Origin: Burkholderiaceae bacterium
Lineage (GTDB): Bacteria; Pseudomonadota; Gammaproteobacteria; Burkholderiales; Burkholderiaceae_A
Assembly (NCBI GenBank): GCA_004214155.1
Contig: SGYQ01000003.1
Location: 1 to 64,000, forward strand
Direction of reading: 5' to 3'
Length of the DNA stretch: 64,000 nucleotides
Below the pieces are notes generated by a model. The model was not told the DNA's origin. It saw only the letters and a list, made by a program, of their open reading frames with translations, and made no database searches. Each line of letters begins with the position of its first letter. The stretch's first letter is position 1. The translations under genes were made by a program, and so were the position numbers. Below are positions 1-8,474 of this stretch, piece by piece.

Positions 1-1
1 T

Positions 2-715
2 AACAGAACCGATAGTGACTTTTGCGCATTTATGTCTGTGTGGTTTTTTGAAGAACAAAAACATAGCCTGGTTCTTATTGATTATCTAAGAAGATTTTGC
101 CCCGAGTTTGTTCCAAGTGAAGAAGAATTGGATGCGGTTCGTTTTGAATTCGACCCTGCGCCAGCGCTTGAAACGTTAATGCTACATTTTTGTGGGGAAA
201 TCCGACTTAATCACTGGTACAGATGTGCTTCACAATGGCACACCGAGCCTGTAATTAAATCGATTTACAACACTATTGCTATGGACGAAGCAAGACATGG
301 GGGCGCTTATTTAAAGTATATGAAAAAATCTTTAAAAACCATTGGTGCTTCTGCTCAGTTAGCTTTCGCAAAAATTGGCGTATTAATGGCATCTGCTAAT
401 CGGCATCAAAAGGCGCTTCATCCGACAAATCTACACGTGAACAAGTCTCTCTTTCCAAATGATACCGTGCAAAGCCGTTTACCTGAGCCTGGTTGGTTGG
501 AAAAGTGGTTAGATGAACAGATAAAATTTGACAAGGGGTGGGAGAAGAAAGTTGCCGATAGGATATTACATAATCTTTCTCTCTTGTTTGACGAGTCTTT
601 CAACAATGTAAAAGAGCTAAACCTTTTTAGAAAAAAAATTATCAAGAATTTTGAAGAAAATCTGGGGAACAATAGTGCGAAGGATGGCGATCTGCAAGCT
701 GATTCAAGCCTTTAA
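2..715 (+). CDS. Ferritin-like diiron-carboxylate protein, 5' partial
   Basis: The reading frame is open from the first bases of the window, and the upstream codons look coding, so the ATG at 32 is probably internal and the gene starts outside the window. Two E-x-x-H motifs are visible, one in EEQKH just after residue 7 of the visible ATG and one in MDEARH near residue 87. Each sits in a predicted helix, as expected for the four-helix diiron fold of ferritin-like or acyl-ACP-desaturase-like proteins. I cannot assign a substrate. The C-terminal tail is lysine-rich and hydrophilic. The 3' end overlaps the convergent coaX gene by 74 bases. Confidence 0.7.
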   Translation, partial: NRTDSDFCAFMSVWFFEEQKHSLVLIDYLRRFCPEFVPSEEELDAVRFEFDPAPALETLMLHFCGEIRLNHWYRCASQWHTEPVIKSIYNTIAMDEARHGGAYLKYMKKSLKTIGASAQLAFAKIGVLMASANRHQKALHPTNLHVNKSLFPNDTVQSRLPEPGWLEKWLDEQIKFDKGWEKKVADRILHNLSLLFDESFNNVKELNLFRKKIIKNFEENLGNNSAKDGDLQADSSL

Positions 716-1574
716 AAACTAACCAGGGATCAACGATTATATTGTTATTTTTTTGCAGAAGTTTTTTTGTCAATCTCCATGCTGTTAAGAACTTGTCAAG
801 ATTCCCACCATTTAAAAAGATTGGTGTTGAACTTTGTGTTATGAAAGATATAGCAGCCTGAGCGATATAAATACCAGACAAAGAAGACTCGACCGTACTG
901 GATGGGAATTTCGTAGGTTGGTATTTGGTTGTTTCTAATTTAGTTGTGAGAAACTCAAGACTCCTCTCCATTAACGAAAAACCTGGAATAATATAACCCC
1001 CTTCATGAATTACCTCTTGGGTATGCACGGCTCTTTCACTTTTTTTTATGGTAATTTTATCTAACACTGTCGCAGTACCAACAGATAAAATGAAAGCACT
1101 CTGCAGTTTTTTTCTTACTATATGCTCCCTAAGACCAAGCATTGCGAGCCATCTATCAACACCTAATTCTTCAGGATTTTTTCGATCAATTTTGAAAATA
1201 AATTTGTGATTAGAATCTGTAACGATTTTATGGTTATCTTCTGTACATATGAAACGAATGCTTTGTTGTGGGAAGATTTGACCTAATTCTTCAACTACCA
1301 ACTTATTCAATGCATTAGGGGCGACCGATGCTATGCGTACACTAACTTTCTTCTTCATGTTTAAGAATTTGAAATCGCGAATCGAGTATTTTTTAAAGCT
1401 CTCTATACTTTTTAGAATCAGCTTTTTAAAAAACCCTTGTTTGTGTTTGCGAAGCAAAGTCTTGACATCTACTCTGGAACTAGTAGCCAACAAATTAGCG
1501 CCAGGGTGTTCTCGAAATAATACTACCCACTTCACTTGGGAGTTCCCAGAATCGACTAACAACTTTATCTCCAT
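642..1574 (-). CDS. coaX: Type III pantothenate kinase
   Basis: Phosphorylates pantothenate, the first step of coenzyme A synthesis in the cytoplasm. The N-terminal LLVDSGNSQVKW carries the acidic D-x-G-N-S phosphate motif of the ASKHA fold. ELGVDRW near residue 140 supplies the catalytic aspartate, followed by VGTATVLDKI, GGYIIPGFSLM and FLNGGN. At 310 residues it is longer than the usual roughly 255. The extra length appears to sit mainly between residues 35 and 75, with a smaller insert near 115-130. The ATG start lies inside the last codons of birA (10-base overlap), so the two are probably translationally coupled. In Neisseria the two activities are fused. Confidence 0.93.
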   Translation of the reverse strand: MEIKLLVDSGNSQVKWVVLFREHPGANLLATSSRVDVKTLLRKHKQGFFKKLILKSIESFKKYSIRDFKFLNMKKKVSVRIASVAPNALNKLVVEELGQIFPQQSIRFICTEDNHKIVTDSNHKFIFKIDRKNPEELGVDRWLAMLGLREHIVRKKLQSAFILSVGTATVLDKITIKKSERAVHTQEVIHEGGYIIPGFSLMERSLEFLTTKLETTKYQPTKFPSSTVESSLSGIYIAQAAISFITQSSTPIFLNGGNLDKFLTAWRLTKKLLQKNNNIIVDPWLVFKGLNQLADRHPSHYCSPDFLQNS

Positions 1575-2332
1575 TGGATTGAACCCGTAGTGATTTTTGT
1601 TATGTCAGACTTTGATGACTCTTGTATTAATAATCTTCCCTCTTCATCTATTCCTTCATTTATTCCGGTGACTGTTTGGTGTTTGTTAATTGCAACGCTA
1701 ATATATTTTCCTTTAAAAATATCTCTTTTTTGGAATTCCGTTGCTGGATTTAGAAAAATTATGTCATTTTCGAGGTTATCAATACTAGTTGTTAATTTTT
1801 TAAAAAAATTTTGCGTATTGAAGCCCTCAGCACTTGTCAAGCAGTCATAGAGCGCTGAAGCGTTAAGTCTGTTATTGCCTGGTAACCATGCGATATTTAT
1901 ACCAATACCAACAACAGCAATTTTGTTGAGCCTTTTTTTTCTTTTCGTTGATAACAAATGCAGTAAAATCCCTCCCAATTTTCTGCCATCTTTATACAAA
2001 TCATTCGGCCATTTAATCCCTAAAGATACTTGTTTGGGGAACATTGCCATTTCGAGTATCCTGGCGATCAATAAGGCAAATATTAGCGGCAGCAATTTCG
2101 GTGCATTATGTGCGATATTGAAGTTTAAGGGGAAAACCATGCTTGCAGCAAGTGAACTATCGGAAGAGACCCAGGCACGACCATTTGTACCGTAGCCATC
2201 TGTTTGATTTTTGGAAAAAAAAATTAATCTTTCATGATTATAATTAGAACGTACATGTGCTAACGCAATTTCTTGTGTTGATCTAGGAGCCTCCAAATCT
2301 TTTACTGTCCACATATTATGATATTCTACCAA
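1565..2332 (-). CDS. birA: Biotin--[acetyl-CoA carboxylase] ligase, monofunctional
   Basis: Activates biotin as biotinoyl-AMP and transfers it to the biotin carrier protein of acetyl-CoA carboxylase. Family hallmarks are STQEIALAH near residue 18, KWPNDLY at 108-113, GRKLGGIL and VGIGINI. The protein is 255 residues and begins directly with the catalytic domain, so the N-terminal DNA-binding repressor domain of E. coli BirA is absent. The biotinoyl-AMP loop reads DGYGTNGR where E. coli has GRGRRGR, so two of the loop arginines and the intervening Arg-118 equivalent are not conserved. The start could be the first Met or Met7. It is the first gene of the birA-coaX pair and is almost back to back with the divergent ferredoxin gene. 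Confidence 0.92.
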   Translation of the reverse strand: MVEYHNMWTVKDLEAPRSTQEIALAHVRSNYNHERLIFFSKNQTDGYGTNGRAWVSSDSSLAASMVFPLNFNIAHNAPKLLPLIFALLIARILEMAMFPKQVSLGIKWPNDLYKDGRKLGGILLHLLSTKRKKRLNKIAVVGIGINIAWLPGNNRLNASALYDCLTSAEGFNTQNFFKKLTTSIDNLENDIIFLNPATEFQKRDIFKGKYISVAINKHQTVTGINEGIDEEGRLLIQESSKSDITKITTGSIQWR

Positions 2333-2334
2333 CT

Positions 2335-2646
2335 ATGTATTTTGATAAGCACATATTCTTCTGTCTAAATGAAAGGGCCTCTGGAGAAACGTGTTGCGCC
2401 AATTTTGATTCTGTTAGACTTCAGGCATATGCAAAAGATAAGATTAAAACAGAACCCAGACTTGAGAACGTACGGATAAGGGTAAACAGAGCAGGTTGTT
2501 TGAGTAGATGTGATTTCGGGCCTGTAATAGTTATTTATCCCGAAGGCACCTGGTATACATATTTGGATGAGGAGGATATTGACGAAATAATTCAATCTCA
2601 TCTGATTAAAGGGGTTTTAGTAGAACGCCTAAGGATAAAAGGGTAG
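2335..2646 (+). CDS. Thioredoxin-like [2Fe-2S] ferredoxin
   Basis: A 103-residue protein with the cysteine pattern of thioredoxin-like [2Fe-2S] ferredoxins: a cysteine in FFCLNE and a CC pair about ten residues later, then AGCLSRCDFGP near residue 55 (C-x3-C), with about 32 residues between the two groups. The second motif followed by GPVIVIYPEG and a WY segment is typical of the family found in proteobacteria. It is probably a small cytoplasmic electron carrier; the partner is unknown. It is followed after 17 bases by the aminotransferase gene, so the two likely form an operon. Confidence 0.85.
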   Translation: MYFDKHIFFCLNERASGETCCANFDSVRLQAYAKDKIKTEPRLENVRIRVNRAGCLSRCDFGPVIVIYPEGTWYTYLDEEDIDEIIQSHLIKGVLVERLRIKG

Positions 2647-2663
2647 AAAGGTAATCCTGATAA

Positions 2664-3521
2664 ATGCATGATTTAGCCTATTATAATGGGAAGTTTATGC
2701 CCATTGATGAAGTCAGAATTTCTCCTTTGGATAGGGGATTTCTTTTTGCTGATGGTGTATACGAAGTTGTCCCAGTTTATAGCAAGAACCCTTTTTTTTT
2801 TCGTGAACATCTAAACCGGTTATATAGAAGTCTAAGTAGAATAAGATTAGACCCGTGCATAACGAAAGATGAATTAAAAAGCTGTATAGAAGAACTGATA
2901 AAACAAACGAGACATGGTCACCAAATAGTTTATGTCCAAATCACCAGAGGTGTTGCGAACAGAAATCACGCTTTTCCGAAAAGCGCTCGTCCAACAATAT
3001 TTATAATGTCCTCCGAACTTATTAGACCTACGGAGAAAATGTTTTCTGAAGGCGTTAGTGCCATTACAACCAATGACAATCGTTGGAAGTCATGTGATAT
3101 TAAATCGATATCTCTTTTGCCAAATGTACTTGCCAGGGAAGAAGCTGTAGCATTAAATTGTCATGAAGCTATTCTCGTTGATAATGGAAATGTTACTGAG
3201 GGAGCAGCGTCAACGATTTGGATAGCGAAAGAAGGAAAAGTTTTTTGCCCAGAGCCCTGTAAAAATTTACTTGAAGGTGTAAGAATTAAAATTATAGAGA
3301 AATTATGCTTCGAACTAGACATATTTTTCGAACGACGGAATATTAGGGTAAACGAATTAATGAATGCAGATGAAATATTACTTACTTCAGCGACTAAAGA
3401 GATACTTCCAATAACTTCAGTTAATGGCAAGAAAATTGGCATTAAGAATCGTGAAGGAAAACCGGGTAGAGTTTTTCAAAGACTGAGACAACGCTATACT
3501 TATTTAATTCTTTCTAATTAG
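2664..3521 (+). CDS. dat: D-amino-acid aminotransferase (class IV PLP enzyme)
   Basis: Transfers the amino group between D-alanine and D-glutamate, or related D-amino acids, using pyridoxal phosphate; it can feed peptidoglycan precursor synthesis. At 285 residues it has the normal family length. PLDRGFLFADGVYEVV (residues 21-36) is the class IV N-terminal signature. DIKSISLLPNV places the Schiff-base lysine at Lys147. NGNVTEGAASTIWIA and the later LLTSATKEILPI bind the cofactor phosphate. The absence of branched-chain transaminase hallmarks and the DAAT-like DIKS motif favour D-amino-acid specificity, but aminodeoxychorismate lyase-like activity cannot be fully excluded. Confidence 0.85.
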   Translation: MHDLAYYNGKFMPIDEVRISPLDRGFLFADGVYEVVPVYSKNPFFFREHLNRLYRSLSRIRLDPCITKDELKSCIEELIKQTRHGHQIVYVQITRGVANRNHAFPKSARPTIFIMSSELIRPTEKMFSEGVSAITTNDNRWKSCDIKSISLLPNVLAREEAVALNCHEAILVDNGNVTEGAASTIWIAKEGKVFCPEPCKNLLEGVRIKIIEKLCFELDIFFERRNIRVNELMNADEILLTSATKEILPITSVNGKKIGIKNREGKPGRVFQRLRQRYTYLILSN

Positions 3522-3532
3522 TTGGCAATTAA

Positions 3533-4177
3533 CTATTTGCTGGGTTTTTTAGGTTTCTGTGAATTAATTACGGCATCAATATTAGCAATTTCGGTTTCTG
3601 ATTTTACTTCAAAAACTTTCACAACCCTTTTAGTTCCTTTAACTCTTGAAGCGATATCAGCAGCTAGATCTGCCTCTCTCTGAGTTACTATTCCCATGAG
3701 AAAGACTATCCCATTTTCGCTTTTTACTTTTACAACGTTTGCGTTCAACTTTTCTTCGTCAATAAAGCTAGCCTTAATTTTTGCGGTGAGTATGATGTCT
3801 CTGGCAAACATTTTTCCAGTTGCTTTTGGTCCTATGTTCAATTCGTTAATTATTTCTCTAACATTCTCAACATTCGCAATCAAACTTGCTACTTCTTTTG
3901 AAAGTTCTTCATTTGAAACCCATCCGGTAAGTAATGCTGCTCGATTAAAACAAGTCACGGCGACGGAGACCCCATCCTCAGGAAAGTTTCTCGAAAGCTC
4001 GCTCATTGATTTTAGCTCTATTGTTTCATCTTCAAGAATAATTCCCGCTGTTCGTCGATCCGTTACGGCTACCGCAGTAGCAACGACTCCGGTAGCAACT
4101 AGCGGGAAATAACACCCTTCCAAAAAAAATATAATGGCTAATAGTCCGCTTGTCCTAGTAAAAAACTCTTTTTTCAT
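3533..4177 (-). CDS. dolP: Dual BON-domain outer-membrane lipoprotein
   Basis: A 214-residue envelope protein. The N-terminus has a short positive region, a hydrophobic stretch and the lipobox LEGC with the acylated cysteine at residue 22. Two BON domains follow, roughly residues 50-115 (ending in a GW turn and VREIINE) and 125-195 (ILTAKIKASF through GTKRVVKVFEV). DolP (YraP) binds anionic phospholipid and supports outer-membrane integrity. As in other proteobacteria it is beside rsmI, here divergent across a 47-base gap. The C-terminus is lysine- and proline-rich. The gene converges with dat, with 11 bases between stop codons. Confidence 0.85.
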   Translation of the reverse strand: MKKEFFTRTSGLLAIIFFLEGCYFPLVATGVVATAVAVTDRRTAGIILEDETIELKSMSELSRNFPEDGVSVAVTCFNRAALLTGWVSNEELSKEVASLIANVENVREIINELNIGPKATGKMFARDIILTAKIKASFIDEEKLNANVVKVKSENGIVFLMGIVTQREADLAADIASRVKGTKRVVKVFEVKSETEIANIDAVINSQKPKKPSK

Positions 4178-4224
4178 AATTTGTTTGCCATGCTAACATA
4201 CCTTATTTTACCAGTCAGAGCATT

Positions 4225-5124
4225 ATGGGTCGAGTTATTCATAAGAAAGATACGGAACAGGAAAGAAAACCTGGACTATATGTCATTTCCACGCCAATTG
4301 GTAATTTGCAGGATCTGAGCTTACGAGCAAAAAAAATCCTAGAGCAATGTGAATTAGTGCTAGCCGAAGATACTAGACTAACTAATAAGCTTTTTAACTC
4401 CTTTAATATAGACAGGAAAAAAAAACAAATACTCTCTTGTTACAAATTCAATGAAACACAGAGAATCAATAAGCTTAACTTCGAAAAACTCAGTACTTGC
4501 ATGGTGGGACTGGTATCTGACGCAGGCACCCCTTCCGTGTCTGATCCAGGTTCAAAAATTGTAGAAAGGTATCATCAATTGGGTCTGCCTGTCTTTTCGG
4601 TTCCGGGTTGTTGTTCGGCTATGGCTGGTTTTTCTATCAGTGGTATTGAGTTGAAAAATAATCAAACATTAACTTTTGGTGGGTTTTTCCCCAGGAAAGA
4701 GAAAGACGCTTATACCTTGCTTGATAAAGTCTCGCGCGGCTCGGATTATGTTATTTTTTTTGAAACGGTTAATAGGTTAGAAAACCTTTTAAATCATCTG
4801 GAAAGATTTTTTAATGAGGATGTTTTCGTTTTCCTTGCAAAAGAAATGACTAAAATTCATGAGGCTACATGGAGAGGATATTGCTCTGAGATACTGGCTG
4901 AATTAAGGATAAATGGTATCAAAAAAGACCAATTTTCTCGTGGAGAACTAGTTGTGATTATTGACCTCTCAAAACAAAAAAAAACTTCCGTTCTTGACAA
5001 GGAGTTTGAATTTTGGGTAAAAACGCTAAGGCCTCATGTTAAGAGTTCCGTATTAGCTAAAATACTCAGTGAGAAATTCGGGAAAAATAGACGAGCGGTA
5101 TATGCGGAATTCCTGAAACATTAA
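4225..5124 (+). CDS. rsmI: 16S rRNA (cytidine(1402)-2'-O)-methyltransferase
   Basis: Methylates the ribose of C1402 in the ribosomal decoding centre, using S-adenosylmethionine. The tetrapyrrole-methylase fold is evident: LYVISTPIGNLQDLSLRA near the N-terminus, VLAEDTRLT near residue 50, VSDAGTPSVSDPG near residue 95, and later a GGFFPRK segment. At 299 residues it is close to the family norm of about 285. It is divergent from dolP, its usual neighbour, and ends three bases before the convergent dsbA stop codon. Confidence 0.95.
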   Translation: MGRVIHKKDTEQERKPGLYVISTPIGNLQDLSLRAKKILEQCELVLAEDTRLTNKLFNSFNIDRKKKQILSCYKFNETQRINKLNFEKLSTCMVGLVSDAGTPSVSDPGSKIVERYHQLGLPVFSVPGCCSAMAGFSISGIELKNNQTLTFGGFFPRKEKDAYTLLDKVSRGSDYVIFFETVNRLENLLNHLERFFNEDVFVFLAKEMTKIHEATWRGYCSEILAELRINGIKKDQFSRGELVVIIDLSKQKKTSVLDKEFEFWVKTLRPHVKSSVLAKILSEKFGKNRRAVYAEFLKH

Positions 5125-5127
5125 TAT

Positions 5128-5793
5128 TTAGAGACTCCTTTCCGAAATTAGATAGTCCAGCAGGCCAATTATTCTTCTGTTGCTTCCAACCATGGCAGGT
5201 GAAGTTAAAAACTCACCGTCAACTATGATTTGAGGTACACCGGTAACTTTAAAAAGTTTCATGAGTGAGGAGGCTTCCTTCATGTCGTTTTTAACCTTAT
5301 TCGAATTCCATTCTTTTTCAAAATCTGCTACAGATAATCCATTATCCTCCACCCATATTGTAATGCTCAAAAAATCTTTGAGTGGAAGCCTTTTGTCTTG
5401 AATATCAACAAATAGTTTTTCAAGATACTTATCAATAAACCCCATTTTTTTCAAAGTAAAATACAGTCTTTGATGAGATATTTCCCTGAAAGGCACGTGA
5501 AGTTTTTTAAACTCTACATTTGGCGGAAGTTTTTCTGCCCATTTGTTAATTACAGGTGAGAAATTTCTGCAATGTGGGCAAAATAGACCGAAAAACTCTA
5601 CTACCTCAATCTTTTTGGTTTTTTTATATTTATTTTCGCTGTAGATCCTTTTATAGTCGATGCCCTCGTCATAAGTTGGACCAGCAAGAATATCTCCTCT
5701 GGTAAGGCAACCCACTGTTATGACTAGAAAAATATGAAGAAATAGTCTAGAAATCAAGTTTTTACGAATGAAAAAAGAAGCAATATTAAACAT
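5128..5793 (-). CDS. dsbA: Thiol:disulfide interchange protein DsbA
   Basis: Introduces disulfide bonds into exported proteins in the periplasm. A hydrophobic N-terminal segment (about residues 14-30) acts as signal peptide. The thioredoxin fold contains the active site FCPHC with Cys72 and Cys75. The cis-proline loop is VTGVPQIIVDG. At 221 residues the length is normal. The order SPOR protein then DsbA behind argS is common in betaproteobacteria, and the three genes argS, SPOR gene and dsbA run in one direction with gaps of at most 22 bases, so they are probably cotranscribed. Confidence 0.93.
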   Translation of the reverse strand: MFNIASFFIRKNLISRLFLHIFLVITVGCLTRGDILAGPTYDEGIDYKRIYSENKYKKTKKIEVVEFFGLFCPHCRNFSPVINKWAEKLPPNVEFKKLHVPFREISHQRLYFTLKKMGFIDKYLEKLFVDIQDKRLPLKDFLSITIWVEDNGLSVADFEKEWNSNKVKNDMKEASSLMKLFKVTGVPQIIVDGEFLTSPAMVGSNRRIIGLLDYLISERSL

Positions 5794-5815
5794 TAAACGG
5801 TCTCCGTGGTTGCTA

Positions 5816-6430
5816 TTACCGATTTACCAGAACTGCATGCGATTTTATCTGACTGTCAGAAAGACGTTGCTTTACGTTATTAAGTTCCTCCGATGAACTG
5901 AACGGGCCCAGTCTCACCCGATAAAATAAATTTCCTTTTTTGTTTTTTTTAAAAATGGCAGCCTCAAATCCCAAAAAAGCTAATTTTGCCCTCATTCTAT
6001 CGGCTTCTTTAACCTCTCTGAACGCCCCCACCTGCAAATAATATGATTTGTCTACTTCTGCAGAGGTACTAGCGTCCTTTTCCAATTTTGTCGCTCGTAT
6101 AACTCTTTCCACAGGCTCCGGTAAGGATTCTGAGTTTAACTCTGTATTATTTTCTTTTAAATCAGGAAGGAAAATAGACATATCGCTGGGAGCAATTTTC
6201 ACCATTACATCATCATCCGTTTGGGATAACTTTGCAATAGATTTTGTTTTATTGTACCCATCAAGCTTGTTCGCAAACGGAACCGGTGTTTTCGTGATGT
6301 AAAAAGCTAAATATGCCGCAAGAAAAAGCCCTGTTGCGATTCCGAAAAAAAAGCTAAAAATTCCAAAACCACGTGGATAAAATTTCTTTTGAAGCAAAGT
6401 TATTTCTAGACTGCGATTATTTACGCTCAT
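5816..6430 (-). CDS. SPOR-domain membrane protein
   Basis: A 204-residue protein with a short cytoplasmic N-terminus, one membrane segment (about residues 22-45), a charged low-complexity linker, and a C-terminal SPOR domain (about residues 128-204, from SYYLQVGAFREVKEADRMR to SHAVLVN). SPOR domains bind denuded glycan strands at division septa, and this single-pass layout resembles FtsN. The position immediately after argS (two-base gap) and before dsbA is the usual betaproteobacterial one. A role in cell division is inferred from the family. Confidence 0.85.
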   Translation of the reverse strand: MSVNNRSLEITLLQKKFYPRGFGIFSFFFGIATGLFLAAYLAFYITKTPVPFANKLDGYNKTKSIAKLSQTDDDVMVKIAPSDMSIFLPDLKENNTELNSESLPEPVERVIRATKLEKDASTSAEVDKSYYLQVGAFREVKEADRMRAKLAFLGFEAAIFKKNKKGNLFYRVRLGPFSSSEELNNVKQRLSDSQIKSHAVLVNR

Positions 6431-6432
6431 TT

Positions 6433-8247
6433 TTACATCTTCTCCGGTGCATTTATACCTAACAACTCCAAGTTACTTTTTAAAATCCTTGCCACCCCAA
6501 AAACGATTAATAGTCTCTTATTCTTAGTCCATGCGTCTTCTACCAATATCTTTGAGTCATTGTAGAATTTATGAAAGTCGCTGGCCAAGTCTTGCAGATA
6601 AAATATTAGTTGATGAGGCTCAAAATTTTCGGTTACACATCGAGCAACCTCCGGGAAACTAAGAACTCTGAGAACGAGGTCATTTTCGGATTTATTAAAT
6701 TTTTCAGGCTGTTCACCGGTAAATAATTTTTCCCGTAAATTCCTAAAATAAACTAACAGTTCCTTCTCTGACAAACAGGATTGTTTTATGACACTAGAAG
6801 CTCTGGCGTGTGCATATTGCACATAAAACACAGGGTTTTCCTCGGAATGCTTTTGTGCTAAGTCGACATCAAAGTTAAATTCGGTTTCCGGTTTTTTTGA
6901 AAGAAGAAAAAAACGAACCGCATCTTTTGCCTTTGCTAATAATGGCGAAATATCCGTTCGCTCCCCTTGTGTTTCGCTAGAACCAGATTCGTCTAGTCCT
7001 GAAGAAAGGTAAATGAGCTCTTTCAATGTTACATAATTTCCCGACCGTTTTGAAAATTTTACATCTTTTCCATTTTTTTTGACTGTCACCATTTTATGTA
7101 AAATTGTAATTGGAAAATCTTCAGAAATATTTTTGTTTAGCCCTTGCAACCCAGCTTTCACTCTACACAATGTTCCATGATGATCCGAACCCTGAATATT
7201 TAATGCTTTTTTGAAACCGCGAATCCATTTGTCCAAGTGGTAAGCAACGTCTGGTAAAAAGTAGGTGTAAGAGCCATCGGACTTGATCATAACTCTATCT
7301 TTGTCATCCCCAAAATCTGTTGACTTTAACCAAAGGGCCTTATCCAGGAAAAAAGTCTTACCATTTTTTTTTAAAGTGTCAATTACCTCGTTCACTAAAC
7401 CATTTTTATAATACGATGATTCTAACGCGAAACTATCGAAAGACACGTCTAGAAGAGCTAAGTCTGCATTTTGTTCTGCTCGTAAGAAATTAATTGAGAA
7501 TTTTTTAATTTCACTCAGTAGTTTTTCACTTTTTTTGAATTTTTTTATGTGAGTCACGTTATTAACAGTTTTGAAATCATTGGCGATTTCGGTAATGTAA
7601 TCGCCACGGTATCCATCCCGAGGAAACTCTTCGTGAGAATCATTATACCCATTAAGCCTAGCCCATACGGATAGCCCCAAATTTTCTATTTGATTGCCAG
7701 CATCGTTATAGTAAAATTCCCGGACGGTATCATATCCAACTCTAGACAAAATCTTTGAAATTGCATCTCCAAGCACAGCTTGCCGCGCGTGACCGACATG
7801 AAGGGGTCCAGTAGGATTTGCCGATACATACTCTACAATAATCTTTTCTTGTTTTTTGATATCTTCCCAACCATAAGAAGTCTCTGCGACGGCTGCACAG
7901 AGCTGATCTAATTTCTTGATAGGTCTTATATGAAAGTTTATGAATCCCGGCTTTGCAACATTCACAGTATCCCAGAGACGTTCGGATTTGTGGTCCCTGG
8001 AGAGGTGAAATTTCAAAGTCTCCACTATTAAATTGGCAAGCTTTAACGCATCCAAACTAGTATCTCTAGATTTTCTTAAGGCAATGTTTGACGACAAATC
8101 CCCGTTTGCTTTATTCTTCGGAATTTCTAACGATATTTCGATATCCTGAAAATTTGTGATGATCTCAGGGATTTGTTTCCGATCCTTTAAGTAGTCTATT
8201 GAATCAAGAATCTCACTTGCTAAATTTCTCTTTAATACATGAATCAT
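6433..8247 (-). CDS. argS: Arginyl-tRNA synthetase
   Basis: Charges tRNA-Arg with arginine in the cytoplasm. It is a class I enzyme of 604 residues. The N-terminal additional domain is followed by the HIGH-type motif NPTGPLHVGHARQA (near residue 150) and a KFSKRSGNYV segment near residue 395, the degenerate KMSKS loop common in proteobacterial ArgS. The C-terminal helical DALR anticodon-binding domain includes YVQYAHARASSV. It is preceded on the same strand, 72 bases upstream, by a tRNA-Arg gene. The SPOR gene begins just beyond its stop codon. Confidence 0.97.
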   Translation of the reverse strand: MIHVLKRNLASEILDSIDYLKDRKQIPEIITNFQDIEISLEIPKNKANGDLSSNIALRKSRDTSLDALKLANLIVETLKFHLSRDHKSERLWDTVNVAKPGFINFHIRPIKKLDQLCAAVAETSYGWEDIKKQEKIIVEYVSANPTGPLHVGHARQAVLGDAISKILSRVGYDTVREFYYNDAGNQIENLGLSVWARLNGYNDSHEEFPRDGYRGDYITEIANDFKTVNNVTHIKKFKKSEKLLSEIKKFSINFLRAEQNADLALLDVSFDSFALESSYYKNGLVNEVIDTLKKNGKTFFLDKALWLKSTDFGDDKDRVMIKSDGSYTYFLPDVAYHLDKWIRGFKKALNIQGSDHHGTLCRVKAGLQGLNKNISEDFPITILHKMVTVKKNGKDVKFSKRSGNYVTLKELIYLSSGLDESGSSETQGERTDISPLLAKAKDAVRFFLLSKKPETEFNFDVDLAQKHSEENPVFYVQYAHARASSVIKQSCLSEKELLVYFRNLREKLFTGEQPEKFNKSENDLVLRVLSFPEVARCVTENFEPHQLIFYLQDLASDFHKFYNDSKILVEDAWTKNKRLLIVFGVARILKSNLELLGINAPEKM

Positions 8248-8319
8248 GACTTTGCCTTTAAAAAAAGGTGCTTTGCGATTTTAATGAATTTTTTTCTTAA
8301 TAGGCTTGTCATAATAATT

Positions 8320-8395
8320 TGGCGCGTCTGACAGGAATCGAACCTGCGACTACTGGCTTCGGAAACCAGGGCTCTATCCACTGAGCTACAGACGC
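8320..8395 (-). tRNA. tRNA-Arg, anticodon CCG
   Basis: Read on the minus strand, the 76-base cloverleaf has acceptor strands GCGTCTG and CAGACGC, D-stem GCTC/GAGC, anticodon stem CTGGT/GCCAG with loop TTCCGAA, and T-arm GCAGG TTCGATT CCTGT (one G-T pair). The anticodon CCG occupies 8360-8362 and reads CGG. The discriminator base is G and the 3' CCA is encoded. No clear T-run terminator follows, so the transcript may continue into argS. Confidence 0.96.
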
Positions 8396-8474
8396 TCTTA
8401 GTTAGTGTTTCAAGTAGTCGATTAAACAATTATAATTTAAACTAAGGGTAAATTATCAATAGAAAGAGAAAACA

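Noticed and set aside
8255-8275. CCTTT-TTTT-AAAGG hairpin as terminator of the tRNA
   Set aside because: Stem of five pairs, tiny loop, and no T-run on the minus strand.
8244-8429. Minus-strand frame of 61 codons over the tRNA
   Set aside because: It covers the whole tRNA-Arg and has no protein-like features.
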